Assembly (NCBI GenBank): GCA_036872755.1 | Contig: JAVHNS010000001.1 | Coordinates: 1,798,001 to 1,862,000, forward strand | Direction of reading: 5' to 3' | DNA from: Orbilia blumenaviensis | Taxonomy: Eukaryota > Ascomycota > Orbiliomycetes > Orbiliales > Orbiliaceae | DNA length: 64,000 nt | Part shown: in pieces, positions 46,519 to 58,191 of the stretch | How positions within the stretch are numbered: the first letter of the stretch is position 1 | How the letters are laid out: each line of letters starts with the position of its first letter | Notes under the pieces: generated by a model | The model's input: only the letters and a program-made list of their open reading frames with translations | What the model was told of the DNA's origin: nothing | Databases searched by the model: none | Position numbers and translations under genes: made by a program

Positions 46519-48829
46519 GGACGGTACGGGAGGATGATTAACGGTTCAAGAATGTTTCGAAGCGTCGAGTATGGGCAGGCGAGGTTTGGGGAATGCCGCT
46601 GCCAAGAGTCGCTTAGTAACCCCAGCGCAGACTGCGACTTGCAACGACGAATCTTATTCCCGTCAAACTTCCCTATTACTCGTCCGTTCTTACCACTCAA
46701 ATGTAAAAACCAAAGAAGACAGCCAGAGATAATCTTGTCTAAGATGGCATGGTCACGGTTACCGTTCCGTATGCTCGAGGTGTGTATGCCTGTGTGCACG
46801 TGGAGTTCTCTCCCGAACCTTTCCGCTAATTTCTACGCATAATATACATAAATATAGGCATACCTCGTCGCCCGTGTATGTATATTACCCTATAGTCAGC
46901 AGTAGAACAAAAAACTCATACTTCATACTTTAATCTTCAGCTCCTTCAATCCCCTTTCTTCCACCGTTTCGTCCGTGGGATCCACGGTAGAATTCAGGAA
47001 TTGCGAGACCCGGCATACCGATCTGCGGCAAGGGCTGCTAGAGAGCAGGGACAAAAGGATGCCACGGGGCTAAAACTATATGCCCAACTTTTCCGCGAAG
47101 AGTTCCGGAATTCGGAGTGGGGGAGATTGTTTAGAAGGAGATGAGGAATTTGTTTCCATCTCTCGATGCCGTGTATTATCATTGGGAACATTGGATTGCA
47201 TTAGACTGCGTTGTCGACGGAGTTATATCGGGATTGGCTTAGCAGACAGAACGCACAGCAAAAGTATTCTATCATTGGAGATACTATTATTGTTTTTGAG
47301 GATTAGCGTAAACCTGAACCCTGACACAAAGGTTTTCAAGAAAAATTAATCATAACTATACTTAATTACTTCCGCACGTTGCGTATCGTACGGTAATAAT
47401 TGGTATCGGGGTCGTTATAATTAATAATTATGCTTCGCAAATTCATGGAGATATGGACAAGTATAGACGTGCTCATATACACAAATATCTTTAATAGCTA
47501 CACATATATACACTACCCGAGCTTTACCGACAGCGCCTGGACCCAAGGCTATACATGGGCTACCAGGTTGTGAAATCCTCAGGCAAACCTGCAAGAACAA
47601 AAAAGAATTAGGTATACACCAAATTCTATCCGCGGTGGTGAGTTCGCGTTCGCATTTAGCTGCAACACTCTGCAAAAAGTTTCAGCCTTGCTGTCTTGCC
47701 GTATGCGTACTTAGTTTAGACGGATCCTGCTAACCGTTTTATCAAGGCTGTTCATATTGCTCGATGTCGTAGCACTAGCGGCAGATTTTAATAGAACTAA
47801 CGTTCTCTGAAACTGTTGGGTAGGCTGTAGTAACCCATAATTCTACGTAGCCCATTTCCTTCAAATGTGTATACATTGTTAGAATTCCTTAGTTATAGTG
47901 CATGTTTCTTTTAAAGAATATGAAATTTGTAGATCCCCATGGCTAGGGGCGGGGTTTGGAAGTATACATATAGAATAAGACGGCTCGGTAATATTATATA
48001 TAGCCAGGCTAACTGGATGCTAATGCGCACAGCCTCGAACCTAGGCGCCTGGGGCGAAGAGGCAAAACCCGAGTTGTCCTTGTTGCATTTTTTGATTGGT
48101 TTTGCTGTATTTTAAGATGAAGTTATTAGGAGTCTTGATACTGAATTAAGAGGCACAAAATGGCACTACAACTTTGCTTAAATTTGGCAAGAGATAATTA
48201 CTACTTAAGCATCTAGGTTAGCAAGTTGGTAGGTATCGTTAAACACGTACCACGAAGAACGGCATGTCTCTCAAAACCATCCAGCCCTATGCATCCCCAC
48301 CATGAGGCTAACGAACACTAAGTCTGGAAGTATAATATTGAGACTCGCAGGCCTTCTTACGACGATGGAATTCACCATAAGAAAACCTGCGATTCTTTAT
48401 GTTCGGACGGAATGAGAGCCAAATGACGTAGAAAAGAAAATTGCCAAAAGAAGCCCAATTTAATGTCCGGGTTCACACGATTCAACATGTTCGTTGCACT
48501 AGATAGCCAGTAGGTCATTCTCACTGGGTAGAGAAGCTAAAAACTCCGCTCTGTATTTTTCTTCTTGCCACTGATCCTTCTCCAAGTCTATTAGAAAGTC
48601 CGTACTTAATTAAAAGGTCGTAAACGAAAAAGGGTGTCCAAAACAAAAAATAAAATCGCAAAAACTCATTAGTACAGCGCCTGTAAAGCTGGGAGAAATA
48701 AAGAAAAGTCCGAAGTCGCATAAGTTACATATATCATTCCGCTAGAAAAGCTTTCATCAAACGTCAGAAGTCAAAAAGAGAAAAGGATAAAGGAAACGGT
48801 GGTAAAGAAAGCTGAAAACTCCGAAGTGA
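46519..48829. other. Intergenic region of 2.3 kb with no supported gene
   Basis: It carries the promoter of the RING gene and the 3' flank of GMH1. It is AT-rich from 47340 on. Open frames (for example 46492-46842 plus and 46449-46799 minus) are mutual antisense with no family likeness. Confidence 0.5.
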
Positions 48830-49980
48830 TTAGGCACCCTTAATAAGTAGGGGCGCGATATTCCTCGCAATGTTGATGCCGAACAAGCTGATGACCCAGA
48901 TAATCACGAATGCAACTATCGGGAAGAGAATAACTTCGGTATGGCCAAGGAATGGAAGAGCTGGAAATTATGTTAGCTATAATCCAATATTTGTGGGCGG
49001 TCAAACTCACCATTATATCCAAGGAAGGTGACTACACAGTAGCCAGAAAATGCTACAAGGTACAGGGTGTTTCCAATAAACAGTGATATCCTAACATTTA
49101 CGATTAGTGCATTTTCGTGATTTTCTTTACTTTTGATCACTTACCACCAATTCCTGGATAGAAGTGGCATCAAGAAGAACTGTACAATATACAGAAAGAA
49201 GAATGCCACGAAAAATGCCCGGACTGCGACATCAAAGCAGTACGCCCACTCCAGTTCGCCATCGGCTGATGGTGTTGCACCGAATCTTCCAGTTCTCCCC
49301 TTCCGCAAGAATCGCCCTGCGAGATACCATCCGACTGTTGCAACGAAGAGAGCCCCACTTAGGAAGTGTACAAAGGTGAGGACGAGGGCTAGCCTGGCTA
49401 TCGAGAGGAAGGAGGGTGTGTACGCCAGTCCCCAAGCTATCGAGGTGAGGAGAAGAAAGAAGGAAAGCAAAGCAACAAAGGAAGGGTCGTCCCGGCCCCA
49501 GTGACCTTTTGTTTCTATACACGGAAGCTCGTTAGTTTCCCCTAACCATAGTTTAAATTTTTTGCCAGGATGGCCGGTGAGCCGTACGCTTGTTATGATA
49601 CATTGACCTGAACACCTTCTTTGGTGCTATCAGAAGGCAGGTCATCTCCCATATCGCCATCTCGAAGTCCATTTGAGGAATCTTCCATAACCTAAAGAGA
49701 AACCTTATTAGTCAATGAATGATCGCCTGATGTCATCCATCGAGTCAACTTGCCGCTTGATGAATACTGGCACTCTAAAGCTATCGGACCTTCCGCCAAT
49801 AGGGCCGAATGTCCTCGAGGCGCCTCCTACGCCGGGCATGGTGTGTAAATGACCGGTGGACACGAATGCCGGGGACGGTAGAGGAGATTGGCTGTGCTGG
49901 TTTGACAGGCTGGAAGTCGGTCTGCTGGTGGGCAGAATGGGAGAGGTACGACCTCCCAGGGAGAGGAATGAGGAAGCCAT
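48830..49980 (-). CDS. GMH1: UNC-50/Gmh1 family Golgi membrane protein
   Basis: Exons are 49980-49754, 49691-49588, 49514-49145, 49090-49011 and 48960-48830, giving 303 residues. The first intron (62 nt) has a GC donor (GCAAGT); the others (73, 54 and 50 nt) are GT-AG. The conserved UNC-50 order is complete: PQMDFEMAIWEMTCLLIAPK, QTKGHWGRDDPSFVALLSFF, LEWAYCFDVAVRAFF, IVQFFLMPLLSRNWWIS, NTLYLVAFSGYCVVTFLGYN and ALPFLGHTEVILFPIVAF. It has five to six membrane helices. Family members sit in the Golgi; yeast Gmh1 binds the Arf-GEF Gea1/Gea2, and metazoan UNC-50 supports receptor trafficking. The first 70 residues are Ser/Pro/Gly-rich and probably cytosolic. Confidence 0.93.
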
Positions 49981-52295
49981 TGGAATATGGCGTGAGGGTA
50001 GGATGTTGTGATGGTGTTTTGAGATGGGTTTTTTCCCTTTCGGTCAGCGTGATCCTCGTGTCGTCAAAGTGTGAACTAGTAAATGTTTGGTCCAGGTGAT
50101 AATGTTTCAGTTATGATGATTGGATTGGACCGGATTTGTATTTTGGATATTTCCGATAGTGTATATTGGTGATAGAAGTCTTCTGGAAGGGTTGTAGACA
50201 TCGGTGGGGGTTCCAGGGCTTAATATATGATGTCGTCAGAAGGTTTTTCTCTCCCAGTGCTGGTGGTGATACTATGGTGAGGCAGCAGTTCGGCGATGCA
50301 AAACAGCCCCTGCTTGAGTCTGCTTGGGCTCTGTTGCTTGGCTGAGGCATCGCCCCCCAACGCTGGCCCAACACAGTCCGTCAACCCGACTCGATTCGGT
50401 CGTCTGTCCAACGTCCATTCGTATTGATACTTCTAACATACCCAACTGCTTCATCCTGACCACCAACATCATCGACATCAACATCGACATATCGCTGTGA
50501 TTGTGCTGCCGCTGCTATAGTACCTTTGTCAATATGCACACTCTACTTGCTACTACTACTACATCAATGGCTCGGACACAGACGAAATTGTTAACCTACT
50601 AAGCGAGTAATAAATTTGCTTTGTTTCTAATAATACTCTCCAATCCGCCCTTTGTCAATTGCCATTGTCAGAGATTTGGTCTGAATCAGGGCACCGTCGA
50701 GGCGTTCGTTCCTGGTGGTGGTGGGCCCACCTCACCAACCCACATCGACGTCTACGGTATTAATCTTAAGTTGCTGCACGTGCGCACTGACCTTTAATTG
50801 ACGTCTAGCTTTCCTCAGATTACCGACTTATTACCAATTCAAAGGCACACAAAAAAAGAGAAGAAGAAAAGACAGCTACTGGTATCTCTCTCAGTCAGAA
50901 TCGAATCGAGTACTTGGCTTTTCCAAGACACGTCTGTACCTGGACAATCGAGGGCCAAGCAGACCCGGACCGAGGCACCGGGTAAGCCGGCTTGAAGATA
51001 TATCCCAATATCAACTCATTCGTCCATGATCATTAAAATGAACACAGGCCATCCCAAAGTGGAGCCTGTCATGCGTATCCTTTCTCCTGGCGAAAGAAGA
51101 GACTAAAATTTGTTTCTCCTAATCTTTTGCCGCAAAACCCTAATTTTCGGGTTCTCGTTTTCGAATCGAAAAAAGGGCTTGCTGAATGACCTTGATAGCT
51201 CGCCGCCACCCGAGCGTCGAAAAAAAGCTGGGCTAGTTTCAAGGGACGCCTTTAACTAGATCCAATTCAATCCGATCCAAGGCACCGGGATCCACTGGGT
51301 CCAAGAGCACCCTGAGACCACATGGCAAGCTGCATTCCAGGGAAGATACCTGCGCCGTTGAAAGCGTTTTCGAGTAGTGGAAATTCCATTAGATGAATTA
51401 AGTGGAGCCATGGGTGGCCTACATTACGCTCAATATCCTGTGTATTACTCCGTATAGAGTGCGCTCCTGTTTTATATCGATCGCCACTCCACCGGCCGAA
51501 TGCGAGATCCGGATTGTTCCTCCACGTGGGTTTCTATTTCTATATCAGTTACTTCATTCCTCGTTTCCGCAAATGCGCTCGCCATACATATGTTCCAAGT
51601 ACAACGATTGATATAATTTTCCGAACTTCTTATTTTCCCTTCCTTTTTCTTTGAATATAATCGTCCCAAAACGATATTGCTATTACTTTAGCGCACTTTT
51701 ATCACAAGCGATACATCTAACGAGCTCCTGCTTCTTCGACAGTTTTGAAATTGCATTTTACTGGGATTGATCTCACATAATATCATTTATTGAATCCTCA
51801 ACAAAAGAGAGAAGAAAAAAATACTTTGCATAGCTCATACGACGCAACTGTTGCATTCGAATACGCAGACAGCTAAGGATCGCGATACGCCTAACTTACC
51901 TCGACACTGCACCGTGCATGCTGGTCATTGTGCGCTAATATCGACGCCAACACTGCATTACCAATATATTATCAGTTTCTTGAGAATTTCTTTGTTGCAA
52001 ACCGAGTTATAATATTCACTATCGGTTTAGTCTTGCACCAAAGCACCTACAAGCGACAGCGCCTGATCCTGCTGTGTCCTATTGCCGCAGTACGTACTAC
52101 AGCACTGCCTTTGGCGGTTTCAGAATTCGATCCTCAAGCTTAAGACTTTGAAAACCGAATTGCAATACAATTGTACAAAACAAAAACAAAAAAAAAAACC
52201 CCAGCGATTCGATTCTGCCTTCCGTGATCGATTCTTATTGTTTCTTTTCTTCACTTTATCTTTTTTTATTTTTGTTTTTTCTTAAAACGTTCTGC
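49981..52295. promoter_or_regulatory. Divergent intergenic region between GMH1 and the phosphatase
   Basis: The two genes read outward from this 2.3-kb stretch. It is rich in CT/CA strings and A runs near the phosphatase start (52170-52290), which looks like a long leader. No coding frame is supported. Confidence 0.45.
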
Positions 52296-53998
52296 ATGAA
52301 GAAACATTCAGCGTCGACGACACCGAAGCTTAAGACTGCGTGGACTTGGATACCCATAAAACCCTCCGCTCCGCTGCAGCAGCAACACCTCCAATCACAC
52401 CAACAACCTCAGACCCTGTTCGCCCTCCAAATTTCTCCCAAACTGCCTCCTCCACGAACAAGGGTCAAGGTCCTCGGCCTGACCTCATCCGTCAAACGAG
52501 TCGCCCACATGGTGTTCAAAAGAGACCACAGCACCGTCACTTCAGACGGCGATTCGCCAACTCTTCTCACCGAAGACTCGGATCCGAAGAAGCTGCGAGC
52601 TTCGTCGCCGCCGACTGTTCAGATACCTGGCTCGCCAGCTGGATCGTCGTCGCCAAAGTCGAATGAGGATGGTGGCGGTGGTACTAGTGGGGCAGCGGGG
52701 CTGGCAGCTTCAGAACTACCAGATTTCCTGCTGCAGGATACAATCAGTATGTCCCACTTCATACCGTCGAAATGTCCCATTCACATTCGAATTTATATAA
52801 AATCCTTACGATTGCGGAGTACTGACCAATCAACTTTAACTCAGGATTGACTCAAAAATTCAAGAGACTCGACACTAATCAGCGGGAACGGGTGGCCGAC
52901 AGCGAGCGGGAGGATTCCGACTTCTACATCTGCGAACAACCCCATATCGTTTCCAGAAATCGATATGCAAACATTCACACCTGGAATTATACCCGGGTGA
53001 AGTTAGGCATCGATGCTGCCGATAACGACTACATCAATGCCTCCCATATCACGATGACGAGTGAGCACACCGGTACCAAGCGATATATTGCAACACAGGT
53101 ACGACCTCAGTTCGTCGAAATGGATATATATAACCCGGTGCAATTCATGTATAGCAAAAGGCTAATCTTATATTTCTAGGGACCAAAACAAGATCAAGCC
53201 CGTCACCTCTGGCTTATGGCCCTCGAACAGACGGCTGGACCAGGAGTTATCGTAATGCTCACGAAAACCGTCGAAATGAACCGCGAAAAATGCTATCCTT
53301 ACTTTCCTCTGGACATGCAAAATGGCTGGCGCCGCTTCGACCGTTCGGAACCCGGCACGGTCGACCCTTTCAATTTTGAATTGAATCTCTTAGAGTACAC
53401 ATACGATGAAGAAGCGAGAACAGAGATTAGAAAAATTGAAATCAAGGTTCTACAGGGAACACATACGGCTGCGCCTGATGCAACAGGGTATGCAAAGGAG
53501 CTGGGACCTGGAGACACAAAGATCGTTTGGCATCTGCTGTTTAAGGGATGGCCGGATTGGAATGTTCCAGAAGGCGCAGATTCTGACGCTTTGCTCAAGC
53601 TTATTGACCTGGCGAATGAGAAAAATGAAGTCCCAGAGTCACCTTTGATCGTCCATTGCTCGGCTGGTGTAGGACGCTCGGGCACGTTTATCGCCCTGGA
53701 CCACATTCTCCCCGAGATCAACCACGGAACCTACGATTCCATCGAGGGGGACGATGACCCAATCTTCGACCTAGTCGAGAAGCTCAGAATCCAGAGGATG
53801 TACATGGTACAGTCAGAATCCCAATTTGAGTACCTATACAGAATTGTCAGGGAGAAAATAGAGGAGAGACTCGGGGTTCCTCTTGAAAACAGATTTTTGG
53901 CTCTTCCAACGGTACCATCTTCGGGGAGTCGGGTTAGAACCCCGAGTCTGCGAACTATATCGAGGAAGCCTTCGCTTGAGCCGGCGTTTGCAAAATAG
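52296..53998 (+). CDS. Protein tyrosine phosphatase, non-receptor type
   Basis: Exons are 52296-52746, 52845-53098 and 53180-53998 (introns of 98 and 81 nt), giving 507 residues up to the first stop. About 150 Ser/Pro-rich N-terminal residues precede the catalytic domain: NRYANIHTWNYTRVKLG, DNDYINASHI, RYIATQGPKQDQARHLW (restored by splicing), the WPD loop GWPDWNVPEG with Asp361, and the P-loop HCSAGVGRSGTF with Cys395 and Arg401. The Q-loop MYMVQSESQFEY follows. It removes phosphate from tyrosine; yeast and fission-yeast relatives (Ptp2/Pyp type) act on stress MAP kinases, which is a family-based guess for this one. The C-terminal tail is basic and Ser-rich (RVRTPSLRTISRKPSLEP). It ends at a TAG after which the frame stays open for 123 more codons (separate entry). 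Confidence 0.92.
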
Positions 53999-54370
53999 AA
54001 ACTTGCCAAACGTAGAGCAACCAAAGCTTACGAGAAGTTCAAAGGTTTGCGAAAGGCACTGAACAAACAAGGTAGCGAAGAGACTGGGGCTATGCGTATG
54101 AGTAAATTGTTGGAGGAAGACGAGGCTAATGGTTCGTCTTTATCCCGTAAGGGTGATGATGAAGCGGGAGAAAGTCTCGAGAAGAGGACACTATTCGTTG
54201 AGAACCCTGAACTTCATGATATAGGGGGGCTTACGGTTATCAAAAAGGATATGGAGAACGAGGCGCCAAAAGCGGGACCCGAGGCTCAAGAAGGAGAAGG
54301 AGGAGAAGAAGATGTGGCCATGACAATGTGGATCATGAACCTCAGGAAGAAAAAGAATTCAAAAGTTTAG
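53999..54370 (+). other. In-frame open extension behind the phosphatase stop codon
   Basis: Directly after the TAG at 53996-53998 the same frame continues for 123 sense codons to a stop ending at 54370. The peptide starts KLAKRRATKAYEKFKGLRKA, then has acidic and basic stretches (MRMSKLLEEDEANGSS, SLEKRTLFVENPELHDIGG, EAQEGEGGEEDVAM), and ends LRKKKNSKV. Its composition continues that of the basic phosphatase tail and it looks coding. It may be reached by readthrough, by splicing out a 66- or 87-nt intron whose last bases are that TAG, or it may be the remnant of a recent nonsense change. Confidence 0.55.
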
Positions 54371-55251
54371 AAGAGCATCGGCAACTAGCAGGGAGTATCG
54401 CGAACGTTTCCCTTATTTTCATACTATAATTTTTTTTGGCTTCGAACCCCATCCCTTTCCTTAGACTCGAATAACACCCATCTGATCCTACACAGTTTCC
54501 TTAATACCATCCTGTACGCGAATACCATTCGTGTGTTTGGCCAAATAAAAAACCCTATCCCAGATACCGGCATTCTTCTCCTTTCCTTCATTTTGCACTT
54601 CCAGGAAATACCAAAACCCTTTTCACGACCGATTCCTTTTTATAAATTTCATCGGGCTGGAGTATTGTTTGATCGCTTCGCTTTCTAAAAATCATATTTC
54701 TTGCTATGTTTTTAAAGCCTAACGTTTCCTTCATGCATGAATTCATATTAGTTAGTCTTGCTTCACATCTTCTTTTATCGTTTTTATTCTATTTCTATTT
54801 TTTTTTTCTTTTTCACGATTTATACCTTATACCGGCCTGGGGCGGCGCCCAAATGCTTGATTACTACCACTTATATATCTCTCTCTCTACCACTGCTCTT
54901 GAGATTTGTTTACCCATCGAAAAGCATATAAATTCTGGATGCTTGAAATGACCTGAATACCAATTGCTATCTATGAAAGTATGAACAGAGGCCCTAAATG
55001 TCTCTCTATCCGATAGTTTACGCGCGAACTACTCAATAATAAAACACAGCAATATAGGCTAAGCGCGATAGACGTGGTACGGATTCATTTTTAACGGTAA
55101 TATTTCGATAACCCCAGACTCCGGACCCCAGTAAATAAAAAAATAGAAAAAATAAAACAAAGGGCACGAGGACGGGCGGGGGAGGCATATGTGGGGCCAG
55201 GGGGGAAGCAGGAGGTATGGTGAGGGGGGAGGGAAAGGCGGAAGAGAGGAC
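54371..55251. other. Convergent intergenic stretch
   Basis: About 880 bases of 3' flank of the phosphatase and UBP8, T-rich and then G-rich. No coding frame is supported. Confidence 0.5.
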
Positions 55252-57217
55252 TTAAACGTCCGTCTCTGGGAGCTTCCTTAGGATGTACGAGAGCATGGTG
55301 GGTGTAGACCCGAGCACATGCTCCGTTTTGGCGACGGTTACGTTCGCGTCGTTGAAATGGAACCACTATTGCAGCAACTAGGTTAGATAGCTGTTCGCAA
55401 AAGATCGCTTTTAGGGGGGTAAAGATGAATACATACTGATCCCTCACGGTCCCGGGCATAGCAGACGTAATGTCCGCCCTTGTCACTCCCGTGGTGGACG
55501 GTCGTGAAGAACAGGTCATACCAGATGCTCGGAGCATCTTCTAGTTTGACCTTCCCCGAACGAACCGGGGTTGCGAATTCCTTGAGGTCAATGGCTAGCG
55601 GGAATTCGACATGGTCGGGATTGGCATCCTCGACCATTTTCAGCCACTTTATTGATAGTCAGCAAATGAACTAGCCTTGGCCGTCCGTTAAAAAGGAATC
55701 AAACTTACGGGGAAGTAACAGGTCACCACCATCGGGTACCCCTTGAATGAATGGAAATGGGTGGTGTTCCCTTCTCCAGAAGCACTACAGCTCTCACAGG
55801 TGTACGGGGTGGTAGCCTGTTTCTTGTAGTGATCGTCAAGAAACACCTTGAGACTCGGAGACGGATTATCACTCTTGGTCTCCGTCTTTCTTCGCTTCCC
55901 GGCTGGCGTCTCGCGCCAGTTGGCCCCCAGTTTATCAAGCTGGAGCAATGGGCCGCTTTGGCTGTCGATGGTGGTCTTCGCCTTGCAGCTTTTGCAATGG
56001 CGATGCTCGCATTTCTTCCAGTGGAAAACCTGGTGCAGTATGCACTTACACTCTCCCGTCGTCGGCTCTTTCTGGTTAAAGTCCTCGCATAATTTGTTAA
56101 ATAGCGAGCCTAAGAACTCGGACGGATCCTGCTGGTCGGTAGCTTTGACGCTCTGCGTCATGTTAGACTTTTGATCTTCTAAATGGATGAGGCGTGGTTT
56201 AAAGATAATTACCGGAATTCGCTTTGAAGCTGCGATAATGAACTCCATGGCAGCGAAAGGCGACAAATTGTCTTCGCTGTAAAAGGCATCAAATATCTTG
56301 CCTACTTCGCATACGAGACAGTACTCGATCTGACATGTCTGGTATTCGTGTGGGCGTGTCATAAAAAAGTTCCGTAACAGTGGGTTTTCGAGAAGACTGA
56401 GCAAAGAAACACTAATCCAGCACGTGTTCCCGAAATTCACCATTCCTCTGAGGCCAGTAGACTTGCATGGCTGAGGGTTCGAGTTATTCTCGATGTACCT
56501 AGCCTCGTCCGCGGTGGGGCGCTTGCGTTTCCTGAAACCTATGAGCAGATATAGATTAGTCGGCTGTCGCATACGGAAGATGTGCAGGGAACTTACTAGT
56601 GGCTGCAATGACCTTCTCATGTGCACACCTAACACGCTCAAGGTCTGAGTCATAGATGAAATCACGGCAGGTGTGGCACCACATGTATCCATTGCGATAA
56701 TTCAAGCCTAAGAGCTAATTGTCAGCTAGGTGAAGCTTGTATTGGCCAACATTTTTCAACGTACTAAACTCGTGTTCCTCGCCCTTCGCATGCTGGTCTG
56801 CACAATCCCAGCAGTTGAGTTCCGAGCACTCGAGGCAGAGGTATAGTGATGCTGGGACGTCGTGGCAGGTACTGCACGCTTTGCACTCCTTTCTGTAATC
56901 GATCAATTGATCAAGTTTCTTGTTATATCGATCCTTAGTGTCCTCGACACCCCAACCAGGCTTCTTGTAGAATACAAATAGATGTTCTAGATGTCGCAAA
57001 ACATTAGTAAGAGCCGACTGACTGCTAGAGTTTATCCTTAAAAGTACGCACCACAGCCAACTGCTTTATTTTTTGGTACTGTGAGATTTAGAGGGGGGCC
57101 GAAGGTCTGGGTTTTGGGCTTTTCGGGCTTCACCGACGAAGCTTTGGGTGGGTTTTGAGGGGTTTCTGCGGAAGAGGGCGTAGGCTTGCTAGAAGCCGGT
57201 TTCTTGTCCCCGGACAT
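55252..57217 (-). CDS. UBP8: SAGA-complex ubiquitin hydrolase Ubp8 (USP22 homologue)
   Basis: Exons are 57217-57052, 56986-56765, 56707-56597, 56538-56213, 56152-55709, 55646-55437 and 55365-55252, giving 530 residues. A ZnF-UBP domain with the family Cys/His pattern comes first: AVGCEHLFVFYKK, CKACSTCHDVPASLYLC, LNCWDCADQHAKGEEHEFS, YMWCHTCRDFIYD. The USP catalytic domain has Cys206 in GMVNFGNTCWISV, TDQQDPSEFL, a Cys-rich knuckle (CEHRHCKSCKA; CESCSAS), and the histidine in HHGSDKGGHYVCYARD (His482), with WFHFNDANVT near the end. Within SAGA it removes ubiquitin from histone H2B during transcription. The 60-nt segment 56153-56212 is in frame and lacks a stop, but it has donor, branch and acceptor signals and splits a conserved block, so I treat it as an intron. 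The usual QLKRFE block is poorly matched (VVTCYFPWLKMVE). Confidence 0.92.
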
Positions 57218-57319
57218 GGTGAATGGCGAGCAGTCGGTCTGCTGAGGAGATAGAGTAATACAAGTGAGTCCGAAGTGGCAAGCAAGTCAGGACAGTAGAT
57301 AGAGCGATGAGGAGGTAGT

Positions 57320-57363
57320 AATGGTGGTGAAGGTGAAGGTGATGTTGATGGTGATGGTGGTGT
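57320..57363. repeat. GGTGAAGGT/GGTGATGGT short tandem repeat
   Basis: Imperfect triplet-based repeat about 100 bases upstream of the UBP8 start; in the mRNA sense it is a CAC/CAT-rich leader. Confidence 0.75.
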
Positions 57364-58138
57364 AGCCGGAAGTGTGATGAGACGCGTGAGATGATGCGAA
57401 GGGGTGGTGTAGTGAGGTTCTGGAAGTGGACCGGCCTTCTTTTCCGTCGCTGAAAGTACTGTAAGAGAATAGAGTGTAGACGGTATCGCAATGTATGGGT
57501 GGCGACCAGCGCAGGCAAAGTGTATTCCTGTTTCGTTACTGCAGAAGCTGGAATCTAATCTCGGAATAGAAACGGCCGCTCTAAATAAAAAAATGATGTC
57601 GTATCGGATATGGTCCAAGGTGAGGTTGATGATAAAAATCGTGAAGCGTGAAGCGTGAAACCTTGCGATTTGTAATCTACCAGTCCAAGGTTGTCGCTGA
57701 TGTCCGGAGATTTGTACGGGAAGTTGTGGTGTCGCGAATGTGTTGCAGGCGCGTGGGCACGTTTGCGGGCAGAGGCAGGCGCACTTGGTAGGGAAACGGA
57801 GGGGCCCAGGACGTCATTACGGGGATTGCCAATGCATCCCACTTCGGCCCGCGACGACCACAGCAGCGACCGAGACCAGGCGGGCAGGGTTATAACCCCC
57901 AGTCCTCGGGAGGCAGGGGTGCGCGGTGGCAATACAAAGGCTTCAGAAGGATTACACATTGCCTAAGTTACATGCTACAGCGCCTGGATTCGATTTGAGG
58001 CTAGTAGGATTGGATTGGGACCACAATCGATTGTGCACGATGATAGGTACCCAATGTGCCAATATACGCAATATGCGTGCAGCCGGAACCTGGATCCTCG
58101 GTCACAGTTAATTAACCCTTATAGCTACTTAAGTAACC

Positions 58139-58191
58139 ACTAGTCTCGTAAGTAACCACCTAGGTACGGGCCTTCTATCTACGAGACTAGT
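58139..58191. repeat. Perfect 12-base inverted repeat with 29-base spacer
   Basis: ACTAGTCTCGTA at 58139-58150 and its exact reverse complement at 58180-58191. A direct copy of AAGTAACCAC lies just before the left arm and again inside the loop. Confidence 0.8.

Noticed and set aside
47340..48830. Possible small genes in the AT-rich stretch before GMH1
   Set aside because: All frames are short, with no splice-joined family motif on either strand.
52340..52666. 108-codon second reading frame overlapping phosphatase exon 1
   Set aside because: It has no ATG start (begins at GTG), and the other frame joins the catalytic exons in phase; Pro/Ser/Thr richness of both frames follows from the same biased codons.
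57130..57618. 162-codon minus-strand ORF across the UBP8 start
   Set aside because: It runs in another frame through the UBP8 first exon and a CAC/CAT repeat in the leader; composition is repeat-driven.
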